A DNA stretch of 50,721 nucleotides from JAWVFN01 sp963696625 (GTDB lineage: Bacteria > Actinomycetota > Thermoleophilia > Solirubrobacterales > 70-9), in NCBI GenBank assembly GCA_963696625.1, contig CAVOKZ010000021.1, positions 1 through 50,721 on the forward strand, written 5' to 3'. Position numbers and translations under genes: made by a program. This document shows, piece by piece, positions 1 through 7,242 of this stretch. The notes under the pieces are model-generated. The model saw only the letters and a program-made list of their open reading frames with translations, did not search any database and was not told the origin of the DNA. Position 1 is the stretch's first letter. Each line of letters starts with the position of its first letter.

Positions 1-187
1 GGGCATCTACCCGCTGGCCGTCGACGCCGCCGGCCGCGACGACGTGCTCGTCGGCCGCATCCGCCGCGACCCCTCGCACGAGCGCTGCCTCAACCTCTGG
101 GTCGTCGGCGACAACCTGCGCAAGGGCGCCGCGACCAACGCCGTCCAGCTCGCCGAGCTGCTGGTCGAGCGCGGGCTGCTCTCCTAG
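1..187 (+). CDS. asd: aspartate-semialdehyde dehydrogenase, C-terminal end (partial)
   Basis: Only the last 61 codons are present (frame starts at base 2, TAG at 185-187). The enzyme makes aspartate semialdehyde from aspartyl phosphate with NADPH, in the lysine/threonine/methionine branch of amino acid synthesis. The assignment rests on the family's C-terminal signature, seen here as LWVVGDNLRKGAATNAVQ followed by LAELL and a short tail, the usual end of Asd. The upstream catalytic Cys and NADP-binding domain lie outside the window. The next gene starts on the base after this stop, so the two are probably co-transcribed. Confidence 0.9.
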   Translation, partial: GIYPLAVDAAGRDDVLVGRIRRDPSHERCLNLWVVGDNLRKGAATNAVQLAELLVERGLLS

Positions 188-1384
188 ATGGACCTGAGCT
201 TCGCCGAGGCGCTGCTCGTCTTCGGCGCCCTGCTGATCCTCGTTGCGTCGCTCTCCGGCCTCATGCGCGGGACCGTGCTCTCGGCCTCTGTTCTCTCGGT
301 CGGGCTGGGAGTCGTGATGGCCGCGACGGACCTCGTCTCGGTCGACCCGGGCAGCGACGTCGTCAAGGACCTGATCACGCTGGCCCTGGTCCTGACGCTG
401 CTTTCCGACGGGCTGTTCGTCGAGCGCGAGCTGATCGCCAAGCACTGGAGCCCCGTCGCACGCGCGATCGTCGTCGCCATGCCGCTGACGCTCGTCCTGC
501 TCGCGCTCGGCGCCAAGGGCTTGTTCTCGGAGCTCGCTTGGGCCGAGGCATTCCTGCTCGCGGCGGTGCTGACGCCGACCGACCCCGTGGTGACCTCGGC
601 CGTCGTCACCTCGCAGAAGGTCCCGTCGAAGATCCGCCACACGCTCAACCTCGAGTCAGGTCTCAACGACGGACTGGCGCTTCCGTTCGTCCTCTTCTTC
701 CTCGTGCTCGCCGCGCCCGGCGGCAATGCGAGCGAAGAGGCCGTGAAGCTGCTCGGCGAGGCGGCGTTCGGTGCCGCGCTCGGCGTTCTCCTGGGGCTGG
801 CCGCGGGCCGCCTCCGCCGGCGCCTGCCCGCAGGTGGGCTCAGCACGCGCTACGAGGGGATCTACGCCGTCGGCTTCGGGCTCGCCGCTTACGGCCTCGC
901 CGAGGTCACCTTCGGCAACGGGCTGATCGCCGCCTTCGTCTGCGGAATCGCGATCGGCGCTTCGGCCCACGAGGTGCCCGAGGCGTTCGTCGAGTTCGCC
1001 GAGAATGTCTCGACGATCGCCCAGGTCCTGACCTTCTTCGTGTTCGGCGCGCTGATCGTCGGCACCGGCTACCACGGGTCGATTCCGGCCCTGGTGGGAT
1101 TCATCGCCTTCGCCGGGCTGGTGGCGCGTCCGGTGTCCATTCTGCTCTCCTTCATCCGCGAGCGCTTACCGATGGCCCACAAGCTTTTCATCGCCTGGTT
1201 CGGGCCGAAAGGCGTCGCCTCGATGCTGTTCGCGCTCTACGTGCTCGACTCCGCCGTCGACAACCGCTCGCTGATCTTCGCCGTGGCGGCCTTCACGATC
1301 CTCGCCTCGATCACCGCCCACGGGCTGACCGACACGGTCGGGGCGCGCTGGGTCGAGAGGCGGATGAGCGAAAAGCGGACCTAG
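188..1384 (+). CDS. CPA1-type sodium/proton antiporter (NhaP-like)
   Basis: A 398-residue polytopic membrane protein, read as a monovalent cation/proton antiporter that exchanges cytoplasmic Na+ or K+ for external H+. Hydrophobic segments run almost end to end (about 11-12 helices). The signature regions are LTPTDPVVTSAVV near residue 130, an unwound-helix TDP motif, and NLESGLNDGLALP near residue 155, which carries the conserved Asp of the exchange site. Both are typical of CPA1 exchangers. There is no long cytoplasmic regulatory domain; the protein ends soon after the last helix in a basic tail. The ATG directly abuts the asd stop, suggesting translational coupling. Ion specificity cannot be told from sequence. 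Confidence 0.88.
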   Translation: MDLSFAEALLVFGALLILVASLSGLMRGTVLSASVLSVGLGVVMAATDLVSVDPGSDVVKDLITLALVLTLLSDGLFVERELIAKHWSPVARAIVVAMPLTLVLLALGAKGLFSELAWAEAFLLAAVLTPTDPVVTSAVVTSQKVPSKIRHTLNLESGLNDGLALPFVLFFLVLAAPGGNASEEAVKLLGEAAFGAALGVLLGLAAGRLRRRLPAGGLSTRYEGIYAVGFGLAAYGLAEVTFGNGLIAAFVCGIAIGASAHEVPEAFVEFAENVSTIAQVLTFFVFGALIVGTGYHGSIPALVGFIAFAGLVARPVSILLSFIRERLPMAHKLFIAWFGPKGVASMLFALYVLDSAVDNRSLIFAVAAFTILASITAHGLTDTVGARWVERRMSEKRT

Positions 1385-1444
1385 GCGGGCTCGCGCTAGC
1401 GCTCGACCAGCGCCGCGGGGTAAGGGGGCGTAGCCTCGCCTCCC

Positions 1445-1556
1445 GTGGCCTACAAGAAGGACATGCGCAGCTACAACGTCCACGAGGCGAAGACGCACCT
1501 GTCGAAGCTGCTCCCCGCCCGGCTACGACCAGCGCACCGGGAAGAAGCTCGACTGA
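1445..1556 (+). pseudogene. Phd/YefM-type antitoxin remnant
   Basis: From a GTG at 1445 (or ATG at 1463) the frame reads MRSYNVHEAKTHLSKLL, the N-terminal DNA-binding start of Phd/prevent-host-death antitoxins. It then loses similarity at once; a second frame over the next 40 bases gives GYDQRTGKKLD and a stop at 1554-1556. The body of the antitoxin is missing. The piece lies directly upstream of a broken PIN toxin, the normal partner and gene order of such modules. It cannot work as an antitoxin. Confidence 0.6.
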
Positions 1557-1560
1557 GGCT

Positions 1561-1829
1561 CCTCCTGGACTTTGGGAAATCGCGATCAAGCACGCGGTGG
1601 GAAGGATGCGGGCTCATCCGCCGGGCGTGGAGGAGCTACTCGAGCTCGGATTCGATGCTCTGCCAGTCACTGTGGAGCACGCCATCGAGGCTGGACAGCT
1701 CCCTTTGCAGCATGCGGATCCTTCGATCGAATGATGATCGCCCAGGCACGGGTCGAGCGCCTGACGCTGGTCAGCGCCGACGCAGTGATTCCCGCCTACG
1801 ACGTACCTACGATCGACGCGACGGTCTGA
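1561..1829 (+). pseudogene. PIN-domain (VapC-like) toxin remnant with frameshift
   Basis: Two overlapping frames together give the C-terminal two thirds of a PIN ribonuclease. The first (1561-1734) contains LWEIAIKHAVGRM and the EHAIEAGQLPLQHADP region. The second (to TGA at 1827-1829) continues DRMMIAQARVERLTLVSAD and AYDVP. Joining them needs one extra base near 1719-1724, where GATCCTTCGATCG stands in place of a GATCCCTTCGATCG-like sequence, so a C appears to be lost. The N-terminal part with the first catalytic Asp is absent. With the antitoxin fragment upstream, this is a dead toxin-antitoxin module. Confidence 0.65.
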
Positions 1830-1844
1830 CCGCAGACCAAGCGG

Positions 1845-2747
1845 CTATGCAGGCTCGGCGGTCGCCGTCAGCCTGTGCTCGACCCAGTCGGTCGAGGCGA
1901 TGTGCTTCGGCATCCCGAGCTGCTTGGGCTCGAAGCCGAGGGCGAGGCCGACCATCTGCGGCAGGTGCAGGACGGCGAGGCCGAGGTCGCGGTTGACGAC
2001 CTTCTCGGCCTCGGGCTGCTGCATGTCGAGGTTCAGGTGGCAGAGCGGGCAGGGCGTGACCAGGCAGTCGGCGCCGGCGTCGAGCGCGTCGCCGATGTGG
2101 GTCCCGGCCTGGCGCAGCGAGGTGTCCCGGTTCATCGTGATCACCGGGAAGCCGCAGCACTTGCGGGCGCCGTCGTAGTCGACGACCTCGCCGCCGAGCG
2201 CCTCGATCACCTTCTCTAGATAGAGGTCGCGCTCGGGGTTCTCCTCGTAGCCGAGGCGGTGCTTGGGACGGACGACGTAGCAGCCGTAGAAGGGGCCGAC
2301 GCGGAGCCCGGTCAGCGGGCGCTGGACCAGCTTCTTGAGGTTGTCGAGCCCGTAGTCCTCAACCAGCAGCCAGAGGAAGTTCTTGTTGTTGATGCCGCTC
2401 GTGTACTCGAGACCCTCGTCGGCGAGTGCCTCGTTGATGTGGGCGCGGTAGGCCGAGTCGGCGTCGAGCCGCTGCTGGCACTCGGACTGGGCGCCCTGGC
2501 AGGTCGAGCAGATGTTCATCATCGACAGCCCGGTCTGCTGGGCGAGGGCGAAGGTGCGGGCGTTGAGGGTGTCGGCGAGCTCCTGGTTGTGCTCGGCGAT
2601 CACGCCGGCGCCGCAGCAGTTGGCGCGGTCGAGCTCGACCAGCTCGATCCCCATGCGCTCGGCGATCAGCGCCATCGAGCCGTGCAGCTCGGGGGTGAAG
2701 CCGCGCGAGACGCAGCCGGGCCAGTAGGCGACCTTCAGATCCGTCAT
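1845..2747 (-). CDS. SdhE/HdrB-like CCG-domain subunit of succinate dehydrogenase
   Basis: A 300-residue protein with two cysteine-rich CCG domains. The first has C12, C44-C45, C80 and C83; the second has C155, C196-C197, C232 and C235. This is the pattern of heterodisulfide reductase subunit B and of the SdhE subunit of archaeal-type succinate dehydrogenases, where the cysteines hold an unusual Fe-S cluster. No membrane helix is visible. The ATG overlaps the sdhB stop (ATGA, 2744-2747), which supports both start and coupling. Family knowledge suggests it replaces the SdhC/SdhD membrane anchor and passes electrons towards quinone or another acceptor; the acceptor here is unknown. The usual database name would be a CoB-CoM heterodisulfide reductase B family protein. 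Confidence 0.85.
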   Translation of the reverse strand: MTDLKVAYWPGCVSRGFTPELHGSMALIAERMGIELVELDRANCCGAGVIAEHNQELADTLNARTFALAQQTGLSMMNICSTCQGAQSECQQRLDADSAYRAHINEALADEGLEYTSGINNKNFLWLLVEDYGLDNLKKLVQRPLTGLRVGPFYGCYVVRPKHRLGYEENPERDLYLEKVIEALGGEVVDYDGARKCCGFPVITMNRDTSLRQAGTHIGDALDAGADCLVTPCPLCHLNLDMQQPEAEKVVNRDLGLAVLHLPQMVGLALGFEPKQLGMPKHIASTDWVEHRLTATAEPA

Positions 2748-3907
2748 GTGGTTCCCACCTCGTCGGGCTCGGGCTCGACCGCGGCTTCGCCCTCCTCGTC
2801 TGCGCCCTCGCCCTTGATGTAGAGGTTGAGCTCGATCTTGTGCTCCTCGGCGTGGGCGAAGATCTTCTTCACGTTCTTCTGGTCGGAAAGCTTGTGGTGG
2901 ACCCCGGGGATCAGCTTCGGCAGCGAACGCATCTTGCCGGTCTTGATCCCGCGGAATGCGGTCGGCAGCGAGCCGATCATGCCCTTGATCGCGGCGAGGC
3001 TCGGCATCAGCTTGCCCTTGATCCCCGGGGCATAGGACTCCTGGAGCAGCAGCGACTCGTCGAGCGTGCCCTTCTTCTCGATGATCTTGACGAAGGCCTC
3101 TTCGTGGTTGTGGCCGTTGTTCTTGTCGCGGATCGCGAACTCGTCGCCGGCCTTGCGCCGCAGGCGCATGATCTGGTCCATCGGCGCCACGCCCTTGGGG
3201 CAGGCGTCGATGCAGGAGAAGCAGTGGGTGCAGTCGTAGATCCCGTGCGGGTCCTGGGCGAGGTCGTGGAGGCGCTCGGAGTGCTGGCCGTCGCGCGGGT
3301 CGCCGACGAAGCGGTAGGCCTTGGCGAGCGCCGCCGGGCCGATGAAGTCGGGGTCGACCTCCATCGAGAGGCAGGAGCTGACGCAGGCGCCGCACTGAAT
3401 GCAGGCCATCGACTGGGTCACATCGATCATCGACTCGGGCGGCACGATGTACTCGCGCTCGGGCGGATCGCCCTCGGGCAGCAGCCACGGCGTGACCCGG
3501 CGGATCTTGGTCCAGTGGGTCGACTCCATGTCGGTGACCAGGTCCTTGACCACGGGCATGTTGCCCATCGGCTCGACCACGATCGGCTCGGCCGGCCCCG
3601 GACGCGAAGCGGAGGAGCCGGCCTTATGCCGGTTACCGTTTGCGCGGTTGGCGAACTCATGCGCCTCGCCGATCTGGGTCTTGCAGGCGAGCCCGGACTG
3701 GCCGTTGATCTTCACCCCGCAGGAGCCGCAGATCGCGGCGCGGCAAGAGCAGCGGACCGCGAGCGAACCGTCCTCCTTGTCCTTGTGCTGGAGCAGCCCG
3801 TCGAGCACCGAGAGTGTCGGGTCGAGCTCGACGTCGAACGTATCCCAGTAGGGGCCCTGGCCCTCCTCGGGCTTGAAGCGCCGCACTTTGAGGGTGTACG
3901 TGGCCAT
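2744..3907 (-). CDS. sdhB: succinate dehydrogenase / fumarate reductase iron-sulfur subunit
   Basis: A 387-residue electron-transfer subunit linking the flavoprotein to the third subunit. An N-terminal plant-type 2Fe-2S domain has C55, C60, C63 and C75. Two four-cysteine clusters follow: C169/C172/C175/C179 and C226/C229/C232/C236. The second has four cysteines where classical SdhB has a 3Fe-4S set, which fits the SdhE-type enzymes. The protein is longer than usual (about 230-260). Part of the excess is a basic, low-complexity stretch at about residues 83-108, between the 2Fe-2S domain and the conserved IVVEPMGNMPV; it contains a REP-like hairpin (3590-3623). The rest is a C-terminal extension ending in an acidic tail. 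It sits 92 bases after sdhA and overlaps sdhE by 4 bases. Confidence 0.92.
   Translation of the reverse strand: MATYTLKVRRFKPEEGQGPYWDTFDVELDPTLSVLDGLLQHKDKEDGSLAVRCSCRAAICGSCGVKINGQSGLACKTQIGEAHEFANRANGNRHKAGSSASRPGPAEPIVVEPMGNMPVVKDLVTDMESTHWTKIRRVTPWLLPEGDPPEREYIVPPESMIDVTQSMACIQCGACVSSCLSMEVDPDFIGPAALAKAYRFVGDPRDGQHSERLHDLAQDPHGIYDCTHCFSCIDACPKGVAPMDQIMRLRRKAGDEFAIRDKNNGHNHEEAFVKIIEKKGTLDESLLLQESYAPGIKGKLMPSLAAIKGMIGSLPTAFRGIKTGKMRSLPKLIPGVHHKLSDQKNVKKIFAHAEEHKIELNLYIKGEGADEEGEAAVEPEPDEVGTT
3590..3623. repeat. REP-like palindrome, copy 1 (inside sdhB)
   Basis: A 34-base imperfect hairpin: GGCCGGC-C-CC, a 14-base loop (GGACGCGAAGCGGA), then GG-A-GCCGGCC. A second element at 14693-14728 has the same plan with different arm bases, the same C/A mismatch and the same loop core GACGCGAAGC. 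Here it is read in frame on the minus strand as KAGSSASRPGPAEP within the SdhB linker. Confidence 0.6.
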
Positions 3908-3925
3908 CGCTTAGACCCTACCGGC

Positions 3926-3997
3926 GGTCGCTGGTCGCTGGCCGCTGGTCGCTAGACCGGTGTCTCTCCAGCGACTAACGACTAGCGACCAGCGACC
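3926..3997. repeat. intergenic GGTCGCTGG-type repeat cluster between sdhA and sdhB
   Basis: A tandem run of GGTCGCTG-like units on the left and the inverse (AGCGACC units) on the right. GGTCGCTGGTCGCT at 3926-3939 is exactly complementary to 3984-3997, so the transcript could fold into a long hairpin. The right arm lies immediately after the sdhA stop codon. Related tracts occur at 16095-16132 and 25295-25348, also at gene 3' ends. Confidence 0.7.
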
Positions 3998-3999
3998 CA

Positions 4000-5694
4000 T
4001 CAGTACGTCCGCTCCTGCGGTTCCCATTCCGTGATCGTCACATCTGAATACGAAATTTCCGGACCGTCCTCGGTCTTGGTCAGGTCGATGTGCTTCAGCC
4101 ACTCCTCGTCGTTTCGCTCGGGGAAGTCGGTGCGGAACTGGGCGCCTCGGCTCTCGGTGCGGTGGCCGGCGCCGACGCACGAGCACTCGGCGCAGTCGAG
4201 CATATAGCCGAGCTCGATCGCCCCGAGGACGTCCTGGTTGAAGACGGTGCCCTTGTCGTCGATGTAGGCGGTCTTCGCCTCTTCCTTCAGCTTGCGGACC
4301 GTCTCCAGCGCTTCGTTGATGCCCTCGGCGTCGCGGAAGACCGCGACCTTCGAGTCCATGGTCGCGCCGAGCTCGGCCTTGATCTCCGAGACCCGCCGGC
4401 CCGAGCCCTTTTCGCGGCCCATGATCTCGGCGATCTGCTTCTCCTCGGCGTCGAGCGCGGCGGCGGAGGGTTTGGCCGGCTTGACCTCCTGGGCGCGCTT
4501 GGCGGCGTCGACGCCCGAGCGGCGGCCGAAGATCAGCGTGTCGAGCAGCGAGTTGGCGCCGAGCCGGTTGCCGCCGTGGACCGAGACGCAGGCGACCTCG
4601 CCGGCGGCGTAGAGGCCCGGGACGTTGGTGCGGCCCTCGACGTCGGTCTTGACGCCGCCCATCGTGTAGTGGTTGCCGGGCTTGATGTGGATCGGCTCCT
4701 TGGTGATGTCCACACCGGCGAAGTCGCGGCCGACCAAGACAATCTCCCGTAGTGCTTCATGGATCCGCTTCTGCGGCACGACGGTGATGTCGAGGGCGAC
4801 GGTGCCGTCGGGGAAGCCACGGCCCTCGTTGATCTCGGTCTGCTCGGCGCGCGAGACGACGTCGCGCGAGGCGAGCTCCATCTTGTTCGGCGCGTACTTC
4901 TCCATGAACCGCTCGCCCTTGGCGTTGTAGAGGTGGGCGCCCTCGCCGCGCGCGCCCTCGGTGATCAGGAAGCCCTTGCCCGCGAGCGTCGTGGGGTGGT
5001 ACTGGATCATCTCCATGTCCATCAGCTTCGCCCCGGCGCCGTAGGCCATCGAGATGCCGTCGCCGGTGCAGATCAAGGCGTTGGTCGTCGGGTGCCACGC
5101 CTGGCCATTGCCGCCGGTGGCGAGGATCACCGCCTTGGCGCCGAACAGCTCCATCGAGCCGTCCTTGACGTTGCGGGTGACGGCGCCGACGCACGCTCCG
5201 TCTTCATCAAGCGCCAATGATGTTGTGAACCACTCCTCGTAGCGGTCGACTTGGTCGGAGTACTTCATCAGCTGCTCGTAGAGCACGTGCATGATCGCCT
5301 GGCCGGTGATGTCGGCGACGTAGTAGGTGCGGGCGGCCGAGGCGCCGCCGAAGGCGCGCGTGCCGAGCTCGCCCTTCTCGTTTCGGTGGAAGGTGACGCC
5401 GAGGTGCTCGAGGTGCAGCAGCTCCTCCGGCGCGGCCTTGCACATGATCTCGACCGCGTCCTGGTCGGCGAGGTAGTCGGAGCCCTTGATCGTGTCGAAG
5501 GCGTGCGATTCCCAGCTGTCGTCCTCCTGGAGCGCCGCGTTGATCCCGCCCTGTGCGGCGTTCGAGTGCGAGCGCACGGGGTGGACCTTGCTGATGATCC
5601 CGACGTCGACGCCCTGCTCGGCGGCGGCCAGCGCCGCGCGCTGGCCCGCAAGCCCTGCTCCGATGACTAGAACGTCGTGGTTCGGCACGCTCAA
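4000..5694 (-). CDS. sdhA: succinate dehydrogenase / fumarate reductase flavoprotein subunit
   Basis: A 564-residue FAD enzyme that oxidises succinate to fumarate in the TCA cycle. The N-terminus has the Rossmann motif VIGAGLAGQRAAL and RSHSNAAQGG, where H43 is the expected covalent FAD ligand. Further family landmarks are YHPTTLAGKG, TEGARGEGAH, a YTMGGV segment near residue 345 and GGNRLGANSLLD. Length is normal. The frame opens with TTG at 5694, preceded by AGGA at a short distance; a GTG at 5688 is the alternative. It is the first gene of sdhA-sdhB-sdhE on the minus strand. No SdhC/SdhD anchor genes lie nearby. Confidence 0.93.
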   Translation of the reverse strand: MSVPNHDVLVIGAGLAGQRAALAAAEQGVDVGIISKVHPVRSHSNAAQGGINAALQEDDSWESHAFDTIKGSDYLADQDAVEIMCKAAPEELLHLEHLGVTFHRNEKGELGTRAFGGASAARTYYVADITGQAIMHVLYEQLMKYSDQVDRYEEWFTTSLALDEDGACVGAVTRNVKDGSMELFGAKAVILATGGNGQAWHPTTNALICTGDGISMAYGAGAKLMDMEMIQYHPTTLAGKGFLITEGARGEGAHLYNAKGERFMEKYAPNKMELASRDVVSRAEQTEINEGRGFPDGTVALDITVVPQKRIHEALREIVLVGRDFAGVDITKEPIHIKPGNHYTMGGVKTDVEGRTNVPGLYAAGEVACVSVHGGNRLGANSLLDTLIFGRRSGVDAAKRAQEVKPAKPSAAALDAEEKQIAEIMGREKGSGRRVSEIKAELGATMDSKVAVFRDAEGINEALETVRKLKEEAKTAYIDDKGTVFNQDVLGAIELGYMLDCAECSCVGAGHRTESRGAQFRTDFPERNDEEWLKHIDLTKTEDGPEISYSDVTITEWEPQERTY

Positions 5695-5756
5695 ACGATC
5701 CTATAGAGACGCCTCGATCGTCATAAATCCGAGTCCCAAGCCCGGATTTCCCCGTC

Positions 5757-5835
5757 AGGGGTCAGACCCTTAACAGTTGTGCCAGAAGTCCACCAGGAAG
5801 GGGTCAGACCCCCTTGCAAAGGGGTCTGACCCCTT
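5757..5835. repeat. GGGGTCTGACCCC-type palindromic repeats
   Basis: Two elements lie between sdhA and the protease gene. Positions 5757-5780 match, in reverse orientation, the ACAACTGTTAAGGGTCTGACCCCT-type sequence also present twice at 24077-24167. Positions 5798-5835 form a near-perfect palindrome with 15-base arms: AAGGGGTCAGACCCC, an 8-base loop CTTGCAAA, then the complement. Each arm itself contains the palindrome GGGGTC-A-GACCCC. No gene lies in this 153-base gap. Confidence 0.8.
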
Positions 5836-5847
5836 CGTAAGGTTTGG

Positions 5848-7032
5848 TTAGAGCTGGGTGCCTGCCGCCGGCTGGCGCAGGGCGCGGCCGACGGCGTCGG
5901 CTGTGAGCACGCCGCGCAGGCGGCCGTCGGCGTCGACGGCAGCGAGGGCGCCGAGGTTGCGCAGGGCCTGGTTCGAGAGCACGGCCTCGAGTGGGCTGTC
6001 CTCGCGGACCGAGAGCAGGGTGCTGTGGGCGCTGGCGTCGTCGGGCAGCAGAGAGCCGACGGTGACGGCCGAGCGCTCGACCTCGGGAACCGCCTCGGCT
6101 TGGCCGCGTTCGATCAGTCCGCGGAATCTCCCGGCTTCGTCGACGACCGGGAACCACGGCCACTGGTAGCGCAGGAAGTACTCCTCGAGGGCCCGGGCGA
6201 TGGGAAGCTCGGCCGGCATCGCCACCGGCTCGCGGTCCATGACGTCGGCGACCTGGAGGCCCTCGATCGGGCTGGTGAACTCGCTCCGTAGGACGGCTCC
6301 GCGCGCCGCGCCGTTGAGCATGAAGCCGATGAACACCGCCCACAGACCACTGATCACGGCGCCGTTGATGAAGGCGAAGATGCCGAGGCCGATCAGGAGG
6401 TAGGCGAAGCCGCGCCCGAGCGTCGCCGCGAAGCGGGTCGCGCTGCCGCGGTCGCCGGTTCGCCACCAGGCGATTGCGCGGGCGATGCGGCCGCCGTCGA
6501 GCGGGAAGGCGGGGATCAGGTTGAAGACGAGGACGATCGCGTTGATGAATCCGAGATAGGCCAGCACCGCGCCGACGCCGGAGACCGGATCGCTGTTGTT
6601 GTGGATCAGAGCCTGGTTGAAGTCGTCGGTGCCCTCGAGCGCGAACCCTCCTGCGATGCAGCCGGCGGCGATCAGCAGCGTCACCAGCGGGCCGGCGGCG
6701 GCGATCTGGAACTCGGTGCCCGGCGAGTCGCTGTCGCGGTCGAGCTGCGCGACGCCGCCGAACATCCAGAGCGTGATCTCCGAGACGCCGATCCCCTTGC
6801 GCAGGGCGACGAAGGCGTGGCCGAGCTCGTGAAGCAGGATCGAGGCGAAGAAGAGCAGGGCGCTGGCAGTGGCCAGCACGTACGCGGTGTCGGCGCCGCG
6901 GCCGATCGCTTCGTTCTCGTAGGAGTCCGAAAGCCAGACGATCAGCAGGAAGAGGACGAAGAACCAGGACCAGTCGACGCCGATTTTGATGCCGCGCACC
7001 CGAAGCAGGGTGATCGCGTTGCTCGTGGGCAT
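5848..7032 (-). CDS. M50-family intramembrane metalloprotease with CBS domains
   Basis: A 394-residue site-2-protease-type membrane protein. The zinc motif HELGH is at residues 68-72 in a membrane helix, and the third ligand region NLIPAFPLDGGR is at 171-182 (D179). Several further hydrophobic segments precede a soluble C-terminal half that looks like a pair of CBS domains (about 235-390), which often bind adenine nucleotides. These proteases cut membrane-bound substrates such as anti-sigma factors; the substrate here is unknown. I chose the ATG at 7032, just before the typical start MPTSNAITLLRVRGIKI. A GTG at 7068 would add 12 residues and run into the crotonase remnant. Confidence 0.87.
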   Translation of the reverse strand: MPTSNAITLLRVRGIKIGVDWSWFFVLFLLIVWLSDSYENEAIGRGADTAYVLATASALLFFASILLHELGHAFVALRKGIGVSEITLWMFGGVAQLDRDSDSPGTEFQIAAAGPLVTLLIAAGCIAGGFALEGTDDFNQALIHNNSDPVSGVGAVLAYLGFINAIVLVFNLIPAFPLDGGRIARAIAWWRTGDRGSATRFAATLGRGFAYLLIGLGIFAFINGAVISGLWAVFIGFMLNGAARGAVLRSEFTSPIEGLQVADVMDREPVAMPAELPIARALEEYFLRYQWPWFPVVDEAGRFRGLIERGQAEAVPEVERSAVTVGSLLPDDASAHSTLLSVREDSPLEAVLSNQALRNLGALAAVDADGRLRGVLTADAVGRALRQPAAGTQL

Positions 7033-7068
7033 GCGCCGAATGTTACGGGCGGACTGCGGCGTGACCAC

Positions 7069-7228
7069 GGCTTGATGACGTTGTTCGGGTCCGGCTGCGC
7101 GTCAGCCGGCGCCTGGCCGTAGTCGCCGAATGGGCCGTCGCGCTCGGAGACGGCGGCACGATCGTGTTCAGCCGCTCGGGGCAGTCGAGGGTGATCGTCG
7201 CGACCGCCCCTCGGCGGCGCAGAGGATC
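7069..7228 (-). pseudogene. enoyl-CoA hydratase (crotonase) remnant with internal deletion
   Basis: Read on the minus strand, the first part gives an N-terminal crotonase start (ETILCAAEGR, then VATITLDCPERLNTIVPP after a one-base frame change). This joins directly to the family's C-terminal end (AVSERDGPFGDYGQAPAD, then PDPNNVIKP). Everything between, including the oxyanion hole and catalytic residues, is gone. It sits 15 bases downstream of the acyl-CoA dehydrogenase gene, where a functional hydratase would make metabolic sense. No stop is kept in the normal place. Confidence 0.65.
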
Positions 7229-7242
7229 GTCTCGTCAGGCCG

